A program made the position numbers and the translations under genes. The notes beneath the pieces were generated by a model. That model was not told the DNA's origin, ran no database searches, and saw only the letters and a program-made list of their open reading frames with translations. From assembly GCA_013112575.1 (NCBI GenBank), contig JABFGG010000016.1:1-64000 (forward strand): 64,000 bases of DNA, written 5' to 3'. Positions 1 through 8,185 of this stretch are shown here, in pieces. Each line of letters starts with the position of its first letter. Positions within the stretch are counted from its first letter, which is position 1. This stretch comes from Chloroflexota bacterium (lineage in GTDB: Bacteria > Chloroflexota > Anaerolineae > Anaerolineales > UBA11579).

Positions 1-264
1 GTAGTGCTCCAACTGCGACTCGAAGGGCTGGTAGCTGCGGGGGTCGTACAGGTCCGCCACGGAAGTGGGGGTGTTGCCGTTCAGCTGCTGTGGATCTGCT
101 GCTGCGCCATTCGAACTGCCGTTGGATGGGGCCGCGCCATTCTGTGTTGCTTCGGCGGCGCCGTTCTGCGGGGCGATGCCGCGGGCGCGCAGGTCCTGGG
201 CGATCTCCTGGATCTTGTCGTATAGTCTGTTGCTCACTTCCGGGGGCAGTTGCGGGTCGGTCAT
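1..264 (-). CDS. Partial hypothetical protein, N-terminal 88 residues
   Basis: The frame is open from an ATG at 264 to the left edge, so only the N-terminus is present. A good ribosome site (AAGGA, 8 nt spacing) lies just upstream. The first ~30 residues are helical and charged (MTDPQLPPEVSNRLYDK...), followed by a ~30-residue low-complexity stretch rich in Asn, Gly and Ala that looks like a flexible linker, then a more ordered segment with LYDPRSYQPFE. I do not recognise the family. It is divergent from the serine recombinase at 363 and shares a 98-bp AT-rich intergenic region with it, so it is probably cargo of the same element. Confidence 0.6.
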   Translation of the reverse strand, partial: MTDPQLPPEVSNRLYDKIQEIAQDLRARGIAPQNGAAEATQNGAAPSNGSSNGAAADPQQLNGNTPTSVADLYDPRSYQPFESQLEHY

Positions 265-351
265 TCTGGGGGTCCTTACAAATAATGTAAATATACATGA
301 TTATAATAAAAATACATAAATACGTCAAGTAGTAATTACTTATTTCTTTTT

Positions 352-357
352 TATAAT
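352..357 (+). promoter_or_regulatory. -10 box of the serine recombinase, leaderless start
   Basis: TATAAT lies 5 nt before the GTG at 363, so transcription would begin at or within the start codon. No ribosome site is visible before 363 or the in-frame ATG at 369. No convincing -35 is seen. The surrounding 265-362 is very AT-rich. Confidence 0.45.
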
Positions 358-362
358 ATAAT

Positions 363-2078
363 GTGTATATGCGAGCAGCAGCCTACACACGGGTCTCGAC
401 CGACGAGCAGCGCGAGAACTACAGCATCCCCACACAACTGGAGGACATCAAGGCCTTTGCTGATAAGCACAACTGGGCACTGGTGGGGGATAAGTATTTC
501 AGTTTGGAGACGGGCAAAGAGGTGGGGAAGGACTCGGAGAATGCCATCCCGGCCTTTGTGGATGATCATTCCTCCCTGGAAATATCGCGCCCGGACCTGG
601 ACCGTGCCATCCAGTACCTGGAGACCACGGGCTTCGATATACTGCTGGTGCATGCCCTCGATCGCCTGGCGCGTGACCCCTACATCCGGGAAACGCTCGA
701 GCGCGAGATCAGGAGCAGGGGCGCCAGGGTGCAGTTCGTACTGGGCAACTATGAGGAGTCGCCGGAAGGGGAGGTCCGCAAGGACCTGGATGCCACCTTT
801 GCCAAATGGGAGAACCTCAAACGCGTGGAGCGCATGAACCGCGGCAAGCGCGGCAAGGCCCAGTCCGGTCTGTTCGTGCAGGGCCGCGCCCCCTACGCCT
901 ATCGCATGAACCCGCTGGCCTTTGGCGGCCTGGAGGTCATCCCCGAACAGGCGGACGTGGTGCGGCGGATGTTCGACTGGTATACCGAAGAGGACCTGTC
1001 CATCGCCGGTATCGTGAAGCGATTGGAAGAGCAGGGCATCCCCTCACCGCTGGGCAAGCCGCGCTGGGGCACAAGTACGGTCTCCAGGCTGCTAAGCAAC
1101 ACGGCCTATATCGGCCGCGTGTATTACAACAAGAGCAAGTCCATAAGCAAGAACGAGCGCCTGCCGCGCCCCAGGGAAGAATGGATCGAGATCGAGATCA
1201 CCCCGCTGGTCTCTAACCCCGTCTTCCAGAAAGCACGGCTCCGGCTGGAACAGAACAAACAGAGAAGACGCCGGCAGCCGCGGCGCTTCTATATGCTCTC
1301 CGGCCTGATCGTGTGTGATGATTGTGGCAAACCCTTCCTGGCCCAGACCGTCCCGGCCGGTGTCAACCGCCAGAAGGTCGATGCCCAGCACTACCGGCAC
1401 CGCAAGAGCTCCGGGCACTGCTACAACCGCATGATCTCCGCCAGGAAACTGGAGCCCCTGGTCTGGGCCACGCTGGTGAGCTGGATTAGCGATAAGGACA
1501 ATATCCGGCACCAGCTTGAGAGCCGCGCCGAAGTGGCCAAAGAGCTGGCTGAAGAGTTGGATGGCAAGATCGAGGCGCTCCAGGGCAGACTGGCGCGGTT
1601 GGAAAAGAAACGCGACACCCTGGTCGATCGTTACCTGGACCCGGATTTCCCCCTCAGCAAAGAGGAGTTCGTCTCACACAAGGAGCGGCTGGACGGCGAT
1701 ATCCTGGAACTGGTGGGGCAGATGGAGGAGCTGGATGAACAGCGGCAGGCCACGTACAGCCCGCAAGACTATGCCTATATCGAGCGGCTGCTGAGCGACC
1801 TGGCGACCGTGGCCGAACATCCTGAGGAGGTCAGTCCGCAGGACCGCAAGGAGGTGCTACAGATCTTGAACGCGGTGGTGAGGGTCCCCAGGGAAGGGGA
1901 GCCTTTTTTGCATATGGCTTTTTATTCCAACAATGGTTATCTTAGGGAGGCCGTTGGCGGTATCGACTTCAACTTCAACGACCACACCCTCAAGGCCAAT
2001 GACAGCACAGGAATGAACAACGGCAAGCATCAGGTATTTTCTTATCCCAACAGAATTACCAGGTATTGTAACGCGTAA
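363..2078 (+). CDS. Large serine recombinase (site-specific integrase)
   Basis: A 571-residue large serine recombinase. The N-terminal resolvase domain (~residues 3-155) carries the catalytic serine in YTRVSTDEQ (Ser12, with Arg10) and the conserved DRLARD arginine motif. A recombinase domain follows (~170-290; GRAPYAYR, then PLGKPRWGTSTVSRLLSNTAYIG). A zinc-ribbon region (~310-370) has Cys pairs CDDC and a later Cys, and a long coiled coil spans ~395-470. Such enzymes integrate or excise phages and other elements through a covalent 5'-phosphoserine intermediate. The start is GTG 363 or ATG 369. The C-terminal ~50 residues after the coiled coil do not look conserved, and the stop lies inside the 3' end of the opposing glycosyltransferase gene, as if the reading frame ends in host DNA beyond an attachment site. 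Confidence 0.9.
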   Translation: MYMRAAAYTRVSTDEQRENYSIPTQLEDIKAFADKHNWALVGDKYFSLETGKEVGKDSENAIPAFVDDHSSLEISRPDLDRAIQYLETTGFDILLVHALDRLARDPYIRETLEREIRSRGARVQFVLGNYEESPEGEVRKDLDATFAKWENLKRVERMNRGKRGKAQSGLFVQGRAPYAYRMNPLAFGGLEVIPEQADVVRRMFDWYTEEDLSIAGIVKRLEEQGIPSPLGKPRWGTSTVSRLLSNTAYIGRVYYNKSKSISKNERLPRPREEWIEIEITPLVSNPVFQKARLRLEQNKQRRRRQPRRFYMLSGLIVCDDCGKPFLAQTVPAGVNRQKVDAQHYRHRKSSGHCYNRMISARKLEPLVWATLVSWISDKDNIRHQLESRAEVAKELAEELDGKIEALQGRLARLEKKRDTLVDRYLDPDFPLSKEEFVSHKERLDGDILELVGQMEELDEQRQATYSPQDYAYIERLLSDLATVAEHPEEVSPQDRKEVLQILNAVVRVPREGEPFLHMAFYSNNGYLREAVGGIDFNFNDHTLKANDSTGMNNGKHQVFSYPNRITRYCNA

Positions 2079-3597
2079 AGAGGGTGGGCAGATTGTGGAG
2101 AATGACCAGAGCGAGCAAGATTAGCGTAACCGGAAAGGCTTTTGGCCAGCGGGCTTTGAAACGCATGAGAGCTTCCCCGGCCAGGATGGCCATCACGGGT
2201 AACATTTGCAACATGTAACTGGCTTTGATGGTGGAAGGAGTCTGGTGAGTATAACGGACGAGGAACCACAGAAAGCCACCTGCTGTACAGAGAATGATGA
2301 AAGCAAAGAGTGCATATGCCTGGCTGGTGGTATTTGGCTGATCCTGACGCCAGACAGCCCAGATACTTTTGAGGCTGATGGCTACTCCGGCCAGGAAAAA
2401 ACCGGTGGGCAATAGGGCAAGGAGATTGACGCGGCCCAAATAAGCGGCGATGTCATAACGGTTAGTGCGCCATGTGTAATCGGCCGGATCGTAGTTTGCC
2501 GGGTCTTGGGGCAGGTCGTTGATCCAGGGACCATCCACGAACAAGAGGGAGTCTGTCTCGCGACCAAAGACCGTGAAGTAGGCCCAGTAATCACCCCAAA
2601 CCTCCGAATAGATCACGGGGATGATCTGCCCGCTGAAGGAACGGCGGATGGGGTCGGTGAAGATTTCATCCAGGCCGAGCCCAAAATAGAATTCCAACGA
2701 TTGGTTATCGATAGCAAGCTCTTCAGCGGGATCACGGTTGAAGGCCAGGGCCGTGCCAAAACGGTCTATGAGTTGGAGGTAATACCAGCCGCCGACCAGA
2801 AAAGCGATGATGGTCATGGCTCCCAACGAAGTGAATAGGAAGCGCCAGTTGATATGTCGTTTAGCGGTGAGCAGCAAAGCAAACATCCCAATGCCGGGAA
2901 ACAGTAGAAAAGCCCATTGGCGGGTGAGGATGGCGATGCCCATCATCACGCCCAGAAGGATGACATTGTGCCACTGTCTTTCTTTGAGTATGAAGATTTT
3001 TATGCAGAGGTAAGCGGCCAGGACAGCCAGGGCACCCAGCAATGGCTCAGCGCGCACGTAGGCGAAGGTCTTGTAATACACGGGCAGGATACCGAGGAAG
3101 CCGAGCGAAGCCAGCTTGAGATGATTGTTTTCGGGTTTGATGAGATCAACCAGCTTGAGCAGATAAAAGGTCAGGATGAGGGAATAGGCTCCATTGAGCA
3201 ATTGGGTCAGTTTGGCGGCGACACCGAGTGGGAACTGGCCAATGGTGTAAGTGAAGTTGTAAAAGAGGAAGTTGGGGGCCCAGGCATCACCCGGTGGTGT
3301 GCGCCAAGCGCGCGGCAAGTTCTCCTGCCAGAAGGCTTGCAGGGCGGCAGAAGCCACAAAGGGCAATGGGGGTGAAAAGAACTGCTTCGTTTCCTCGCGT
3401 TCGGGCAGACGGCCTTCCGAGAGCACATCGATATAGGCGATGTAATCTCGACTGTCGTAGCCCACTTTGGGGTCGTGGGCAAGGCTGTTGAAGAGCACGA
3501 TCCCATTGATGGCAATGAACAGAGCCAATAAGGGCCAGTAGACGCCCTGTGCGGTGTGGAATGGTCCCAGGAGGAAGGTAAGTATGTTCTTCAGCAT
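2056..3597 (-). CDS. GT-C fold membrane glycosyltransferase (ArnT/PMT-like)
   Basis: A polytopic membrane protein (~513 residues, about ten or more hydrophobic segments) of the PMT/ArnT-like GT39/GT83 type. The acidic residues in the first extracytoplasmic loop (VGYDSRDYIAYIDVL) resemble the Asp-containing catalytic loop of GT-C enzymes, and the large loop near residues 260-370 is non-membrane. Such enzymes transfer a sugar from a polyprenyl-phosphate carrier to lipid, glycan or protein on the outer face of the membrane; acceptor and donor are unknown here. I chose ATG 3597 because an upstream in-frame TTG at 3648 would lie upstream of the predicted promoter; GTG 3606 is also possible. Its last 23 bp overlap the convergent recombinase gene. 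Confidence 0.75.
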   Translation of the reverse strand: MLKNILTFLLGPFHTAQGVYWPLLALFIAINGIVLFNSLAHDPKVGYDSRDYIAYIDVLSEGRLPEREETKQFFSPPLPFVASAALQAFWQENLPRAWRTPPGDAWAPNFLFYNFTYTIGQFPLGVAAKLTQLLNGAYSLILTFYLLKLVDLIKPENNHLKLASLGFLGILPVYYKTFAYVRAEPLLGALAVLAAYLCIKIFILKERQWHNVILLGVMMGIAILTRQWAFLLFPGIGMFALLLTAKRHINWRFLFTSLGAMTIIAFLVGGWYYLQLIDRFGTALAFNRDPAEELAIDNQSLEFYFGLGLDEIFTDPIRRSFSGQIIPVIYSEVWGDYWAYFTVFGRETDSLLFVDGPWINDLPQDPANYDPADYTWRTNRYDIAAYLGRVNLLALLPTGFFLAGVAISLKSIWAVWRQDQPNTTSQAYALFAFIILCTAGGFLWFLVRYTHQTPSTIKASYMLQMLPVMAILAGEALMRFKARWPKAFPVTLILLALVILHNLPTLFTRYNTW

Positions 3598-3609
3598 GGC
3601 AAGCACTGT

Positions 3610-3638
3610 AGTGTATGAGGCTTGGGGGGACTTGTCAA
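3610..3638 (-). promoter_or_regulatory. Promoter of the GT-C glycosyltransferase
   Basis: On the minus strand TTGACA (3638-3633) and TACACT (3615-3610) are separated by exactly 17 nt. The predicted transcription start is only a few nt upstream of ATG 3597, which argues against the longer TTG-started reading frame. Confidence 0.5.
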
Positions 3639-3753
3639 TTAGTTTCAAATGCTGGAAGGCGATTTGGTAAAATTGCCTTTTGCTACGCTTTTGTAAGCTT
3701 TATTTAATATGCTGTCTCTTATAATAGCGATGGAGTAACGCGAGGAAAACACA

Positions 3754-5187
3754 GTGCCAACCTATAACGTAAGCGGTCAAGAAATTCATACTGTTGAATC
3801 AGGCCCACCGGCGCGCCAGAAGGCTATCCTGATCCATGGCTGGTCGAGTTCTTCTTATGCTATGTCCCCGCTGGTGCAAATGCTCGGCCAGCGTTTCCAC
3901 GTTATTTCCGTAGACCTGCCAGGTTATGGTGCTTCCCCGCGATTGAACAAACCTATCTCGATAAAAGCTTATGCTGATTTGATGGCCGAATTTGCCGAGC
4001 AGATCAGCGACGGTGCAGTCATCGTAGTGGGACATTCCATGGGCGGCATGATCGCCCTAAACATGGCGATGAGTTATCCAGTCTTGATCGAGCGTATGGT
4101 GCTGATCGCGCCAACTATCACGGGACGGCTCTCGAATACCGTCAACACGATGATTTCCCCAGTGACGATGATGGAACGCTTCGGCCTGGGCCAATTACTG
4201 GTTTCCGCAGTGGAAGGTGCCTATGTAGGCATCACCGACCGGCTGATGCGCCCGGTGTCTTTTGCCGACCGCACGGTCATCACAGAAGAAGAATATGGTC
4301 GTTTGCGGGCAGATGCCCGTCGTCCGGGGCAGGGGCGTGTACGTGCGGAGTGTTTCTTTGCGATGCGTGACAATGACCTGCGTGGAAGCGTGGGGCGGGT
4401 GCAGGTTCCCGCTCTGGTTATCTGGGGGGCGGAGGACAACACGGTGCCTTTGCGGGATGCGGGGGTGGTGGCAGACGAGTGGCCGCAGGCCGACCTGCGT
4501 ATTTTGCCCAAGGCCGGGCACTGGCCACATTTTGAAGCGCCGGAGATCACGCGGCGTTTGGTGGCTGCCTATCTGGGCTTGCCGCAGCTCAGTGATGTGC
4601 TGGATGCCCCGGTGGGTGAGGAAACGCTGATCACCGTGCGGGAAATCTCACAGTTCCTGGGCAACTCCAGCATTGGCGAAGACATGAACCTGCTGCAACG
4701 CACGCGTTTGTCGGGCCAATTAAGGCAATATAAATATCCGCCGTATCGCAGTGTGGTAGATGAGAACAACGACACACATGAAATGTTTATCATCCAGAGT
4801 GGTTCGGTGGAAGTGTGGACCAATTCGCACAGCCCTGGCGAGGAAGAGAACAGCCAGCCGCGACGCGTATCCAGCCTCAAACCAGGAGAAATGACCGGGG
4901 AGCTATCTATGATCGATGATGGTATCCGCACAGCGGACCTCATCTCAGGGCCGGAGGGTGCTACGGTGTTGGGCCTCAACCGTGAACGTATGCGTGCTTT
5001 GGTCGAGGATGACCCGGAACTGGGCAGTAAGCTGCTGTGGAATATCATCCAAACGATGGCGCAGCGCGTGCGTTTTATCCTGTGGCAGCTACAGCGAGCC
5101 ACCTCCAAACAGCAGATGGAGCAGGAGATGTGGGAAGCGGAGCGCGAACGCCAGCAACGTGAACTGGCCTCACGCATCCGGCAGTAA
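3754..5187 (+). CDS. Alpha/beta hydrolase fused to a cyclic-nucleotide-binding domain
   Basis: Residues ~1-275 form an alpha/beta hydrolase: oxyanion segment IHGWSSSS, nucleophile elbow GHSMGG (Ser95), acid in VIWGAEDNTVP and catalytic His in KAGHWPHFEAP. Residues ~310-440 resemble a CAP/PKA-type cyclic-nucleotide-binding domain (MFIIQSGSVEVW, then LKPGEMTGELSMIDDGIRTADLIS). A short charged helix rich in Gln/Glu/Arg ends the protein. The fusion suggests a hydrolase whose activity is set by cAMP or cGMP; its substrate is unknown. GTG 3754 is preceded by GAGGA with 7 nt spacing. A CHASE2 cyclase lies 8-10 kb away in the same window, a possible source of the nucleotide. Confidence 0.85.
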   Translation: MPTYNVSGQEIHTVESGPPARQKAILIHGWSSSSYAMSPLVQMLGQRFHVISVDLPGYGASPRLNKPISIKAYADLMAEFAEQISDGAVIVVGHSMGGMIALNMAMSYPVLIERMVLIAPTITGRLSNTVNTMISPVTMMERFGLGQLLVSAVEGAYVGITDRLMRPVSFADRTVITEEEYGRLRADARRPGQGRVRAECFFAMRDNDLRGSVGRVQVPALVIWGAEDNTVPLRDAGVVADEWPQADLRILPKAGHWPHFEAPEITRRLVAAYLGLPQLSDVLDAPVGEETLITVREISQFLGNSSIGEDMNLLQRTRLSGQLRQYKYPPYRSVVDENNDTHEMFIIQSGSVEVWTNSHSPGEEENSQPRRVSSLKPGEMTGELSMIDDGIRTADLISGPEGATVLGLNRERMRALVEDDPELGSKLLWNIIQTMAQRVRFILWQLQRATSKQQMEQEMWEAERERQQRELASRIRQ

Positions 5188-5222
5188 TGGCCAAACTGCC
5201 TAACGGGTTCGGGTTTGCTTAA

Positions 5223-5253
5223 AATTTCATTCGACCATACCCTGGATGAAATT
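5223..5253. terminator. AT-rich hairpin downstream of the hydrolase
   Basis: AATTTCAT and ATGAAATT can pair across a 15-nt loop. The stem is weak and lacks an adjacent T-run on the plus strand, so its role as a terminator is doubtful. Confidence 0.25.
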
Positions 5254-5305
5254 CCGTAAGCTTTTTGTGGGGGCAAACGTCTAATTCAAGTCTAATCCCG
5301 TAAAC

Positions 5306-5335
5306 TTGCTTTTCTGTGTGCTAGTAATTAGAATT
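5306..5335 (+). promoter_or_regulatory. Promoter of the L,D-transpeptidase gene, leaderless
   Basis: TTGCTT (5306-5311) and TAGAAT (5330-5335) with an 18-nt spacer; the ATG at 5344 follows the -10 by 8 nt and has no ribosome site, as expected for a leaderless message. Confidence 0.4.
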
Positions 5336-5343
5336 TTCAAGCG

Positions 5344-6396
5344 ATGAGACCCTCTTTTTCCCGGCGTGACTTCCTCAAACTCAGTGGTATGGCCCTTGGT
5401 GGCCTGGCTTTGCCCTCCTTCGATTTTGACGTGCCGAATGGCAACCAGGCTTTTAACTACGAGGGCCTGATAGCACGTGTCGCCACACATTCCATCAGCG
5501 TGTTCGATGAACCCGATATCGATGCCAAAACGTTAGGCTTCCGTTTTGAGGATGAATTGCTGAACGTGTACTATCAGGTAGAAGCTAAAACGCCGGTTTA
5601 CAATACCACCTGGTACCGGGTGTGGGGGGGCTGGGTACATAGCGCTTTTGTCCAGAATACCTATGCGCGCTACAACGATGTGCTGGATGAGTTGCCTGAA
5701 GCCGGTTTGCAATTATCCGAAGTGACCGTCCCTTACATACAGCCCTGGAGTTTTGACAAATGGCAAGGCTGGCAGGTGTTCAGGGATTTTAAACTGTATC
5801 ATGGCTCCACACACTGGATCGTTGATATCGCTGAAGGTCCTGATAAACGCGCCTGGTATATGATCGAAAGTGATCTGTACGATGGTTTTAATTATTTCGT
5901 CCCTGCCGAACATTTGCGCCCGATCCCTGAAGATGAATTGACGCCGATTTCTCCCGAACTGCCCTTTGAAGCTAAATACGTTGAGATGGACCTGGAAAAG
6001 CAAGTGCTGACGGCCTACGAATATGATAAAGTCGTTTTAAAGACCAACGTCTCTACGGGGATATTCTCGCGAAGCACGAATGACCTACCCACGTTGACGC
6101 CGAAAGGTCGGCACAACATTTATTCCAAGATGCCATCCAAGCATATGGGGGTAGGCAGTCCGGCATCCGGGGACGGGCGGGCACTACCGGGTGTGCCTTG
6201 GACCTCTTTCTTCGCACAGGGCGGTTATGCTATTCACGGCACATACTGGCATAACAACTTTGGTTTGCAGATGAGCAGCGGCTGCATCAATATGCGCAAT
6301 GAGGATGCCAAGTTCATGTTCCGCTGGCTAACACCCGAGAATGATGCGGAAACTGTAGAGCAGACGGGGTATGGCACGCAGATCATTATTTTTTAG
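5344..6396 (+). CDS. Tat-exported L,D-transpeptidase (YkuD domain)
   Basis: The N-terminus has a twin-arginine signal (SRRDFLKLSG followed by a short hydrophobic stretch), so the protein is exported folded. Residues ~40-190 contain two SH3-like segments that may bind cell wall. The C-terminal YkuD domain (~residues 200-350) carries the signature H-G-T-Y-W ... SSGCINM, with catalytic Cys314. This family makes 3-3 cross-links in peptidoglycan or attaches proteins to it. The arrangement with Tat signal and N-terminal repeats is common in Chloroflexota. The gene stands alone; the next gene is separated by a repeat-like spacer. Confidence 0.88.
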   Translation: MRPSFSRRDFLKLSGMALGGLALPSFDFDVPNGNQAFNYEGLIARVATHSISVFDEPDIDAKTLGFRFEDELLNVYYQVEAKTPVYNTTWYRVWGGWVHSAFVQNTYARYNDVLDELPEAGLQLSEVTVPYIQPWSFDKWQGWQVFRDFKLYHGSTHWIVDIAEGPDKRAWYMIESDLYDGFNYFVPAEHLRPIPEDELTPISPELPFEAKYVEMDLEKQVLTAYEYDKVVLKTNVSTGIFSRSTNDLPTLTPKGRHNIYSKMPSKHMGVGSPASGDGRALPGVPWTSFFAQGGYAIHGTYWHNNFGLQMSSGCINMRNEDAKFMFRWLTPENDAETVEQTGYGTQIIIF

Positions 6397-6402
6397 TGAA
6401 TA

Positions 6403-6545
6403 GAGTGAATAGTTCTCACGCAAAGAACCCCAAGTTCGCAAAGTAAAAACTCTTCCCAAGATTTATATCCACCTTGATAGTATTCTCCGTGTCTCTGTGG
6501 TAAAAAGTAAAGTAACTACAGATGGATACGGATGAACACAGATAA
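6403..6545. repeat. Dispersed environmental-genome repeat remnant
   Basis: The spacer contains CACGCAAAGAACCCC, then CTCCGTGTCTCTGTGGT, then CAGATGGATACGGATGAAC followed by ACAGATAA. From memory, near-identical phrases recur as non-coding repeats in many environmental bacterial genomes. Only one copy is in this window, so copy number cannot be tested here. Its right end reaches into the first codons of the kinase gene. Confidence 0.45.
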
Positions 6546-7587
6546 TAAATCCAAGCCTTTATTTACAATTCATAGCCGCGCCCCTATTCGCATCTGTGAC
6601 AATGGTGGCTGGACAGATACCTGGTTCGCGAAATATGGAGCAGTATTCCATATCGCTGTTGCGCCACATGCTCGTGTGGGAATTGCAGCCTATCCGCGTA
6701 AAGTAAGCAATAAACAAGTCACTTTGCATGTTTCTAATTACGGGGATGAATACACATTTAACCCCGGCGACCAGCCCTGGCTAAAGCATCCACTTTTGGA
6801 AGCGGCAATTGCCCAAATGGGTGTGCTCGAAGAGTATGCCTGTCGAATTACCATTGGGTCTGACGCGCCTGCAGGTATGAGTACGGGCACTTCGGCGGCT
6901 GTGACTGTGGCCTTGATCGGGGCTTTGGACATACTAAACGAAAGTGGTCTGTCGAGGCCTGAAATCGCCTATGGGGCACACGCGGTGGAAACGGAGATGC
7001 TTGGGCAGCAATCCGGCATCCAGGATCAGTTGGCTTCAGCTTATGGTGGGATTAATTACATCGAGATGCATGCCTACCCAGAAGCAAGCGTGACCCAAAT
7101 TCAATTAGACGATGAGCAATTAGCTGACCTGGAACAAAGACTAATCCTTGTTTTCCTGGGCAAAGCGCATAGCTCAAGCAATGTGCATGAAAAAGTGATT
7201 GCTGACCTGGAAGATATAGGCCCCCAAGATCAACGGCTTGATGCTTTGCGTAGAGCAGCAGAACGGTCACAGAAAGCAGTAGGGAAAGGAGACTGGCTTG
7301 CACTAGGAGAAGCCATGCTGTTCAATACGGCTGCTCAGGAACAACTACACTCGGAACTGGTCAGTGAGGATGCGCGAACGGCGATCCGGATGGCCAGACG
7401 TTATGGGGCCTTGGGCTGGAAAGTCAATGGGGCAGGTGGTGATGGTGGTTCACTGACTATCTTGTGTGGAGAGGATGTGGAGCAACAAAGGCAGATGGTC
7501 GAGGAAATCAAAACAACTAATCCGTTATTTCAGACCATACCCATTAAGCTAGACCAAAAAGGCCTCGTCTGTAGCAGAGAAGGATAG
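6532..7587 (+). CDS. GHMP-family sugar kinase (HddA/fucokinase-like)
   Basis: A 351-residue GHMP kinase. The N-terminal RAPIRICDNGGWTDTW motif is typical of the heptose-7-phosphate kinase/fucokinase branch. The ATP-binding motif PAGMSTGTSAAVTVA lies at ~residues 113-127 and the C-terminal motif GAGGDGGSLTIL at ~300-311. These enzymes phosphorylate a sugar at C1 (D-glycero-D-manno-heptose 7-phosphate, L-fucose) on the way to a nucleotide-activated sugar. No heptose isomerase or nucleotidyltransferase lies nearby, so the exact sugar is not set. The ATG at 6532 falls in the repeat-like spacer, and the first residues (MNTDNKSK) seem to be encoded by it. The next gene follows after 5 bp. Confidence 0.82.
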   Translation: MNTDNKSKPLFTIHSRAPIRICDNGGWTDTWFAKYGAVFHIAVAPHARVGIAAYPRKVSNKQVTLHVSNYGDEYTFNPGDQPWLKHPLLEAAIAQMGVLEEYACRITIGSDAPAGMSTGTSAAVTVALIGALDILNESGLSRPEIAYGAHAVETEMLGQQSGIQDQLASAYGGINYIEMHAYPEASVTQIQLDDEQLADLEQRLILVFLGKAHSSSNVHEKVIADLEDIGPQDQRLDALRRAAERSQKAVGKGDWLALGEAMLFNTAAQEQLHSELVSEDARTAIRMARRYGALGWKVNGAGGDGGSLTILCGEDVEQQRQMVEEIKTTNPLFQTIPIKLDQKGLVCSREG

Positions 7588-7592
7588 AGCTT

Positions 7593-8174
7593 ATGAAATG
7601 GTTTTGGCGGGTTATTGTTGCGGTGAGCATCCTTGGAACACTTGTGATTGCCTATATCGCAGTTGATATCTATCGATTTTCTTTACAAGACCAAACACAA
7701 CCTGCCGATGCCGCCATAGTTTTGGGCGCGGCCGTGTGGGAGGACGAGCCTTCCCCTGTTTTCCGTGAACGTATCAACCATGCCATCGGCCTCTACTTCC
7801 GGGGAACAGTAAGTGCAATCATCTTTACAGGTGGCAGGAGCTCCGAGGACTTATTGTCGGAGGCAGAGGCTGCCAAGAATTATGCTGTCGAGCACGGGGT
7901 GCCCGCAGATATAATTTTCATTGAAGTGGAATCGACAATTACTTTTGAGAATTTATCTTTTGCCAGCCAAATTGTAGAGCAGGAAGGCTTTGGTACTGTT
8001 TTGTTGGTTAGTGACCCCTTGCACATGAAACGCGCTATGATGATGGCTGCTGACCTTGGGCTGGAGGTGTATTCTTCACCAACCCCTACGAGCTTATATC
8101 AAAGCGTGCGCACCAGAGGAGAATTCCTCATCAGGGAAGTCTATTTTTTGATAAGTTATGATCTGCAATCGTAA
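7593..8174 (+). CDS. YdcF/SanA-like DUF218 membrane protein
   Basis: A 193-residue protein with one N-terminal membrane segment (~residues 3-25) and a DUF218 domain: DAAIVLGAAVW, then RINHAIGLYFRG, IIFTGGRSSED, a conserved Glu-rich stretch (EVESTITFENLSFAS) and LLVSDPLHMKRA. ElyC/SanA/YdcF relatives are linked to envelope integrity and lipid-carrier use; the reaction is not established. AAGGA lies 8 nt before the ATG and the gene is 5 bp after the GHMP kinase, so they are probably cotranscribed, which would fit a cell-surface glycan role. Confidence 0.82.
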   Translation: MKWFWRVIVAVSILGTLVIAYIAVDIYRFSLQDQTQPADAAIVLGAAVWEDEPSPVFRERINHAIGLYFRGTVSAIIFTGGRSSEDLLSEAEAAKNYAVEHGVPADIIFIEVESTITFENLSFASQIVEQEGFGTVLLVSDPLHMKRAMMMAADLGLEVYSSPTPTSLYQSVRTRGEFLIREVYFLISYDLQS

Positions 8175-8185
8175 TAGGTGCTTTG

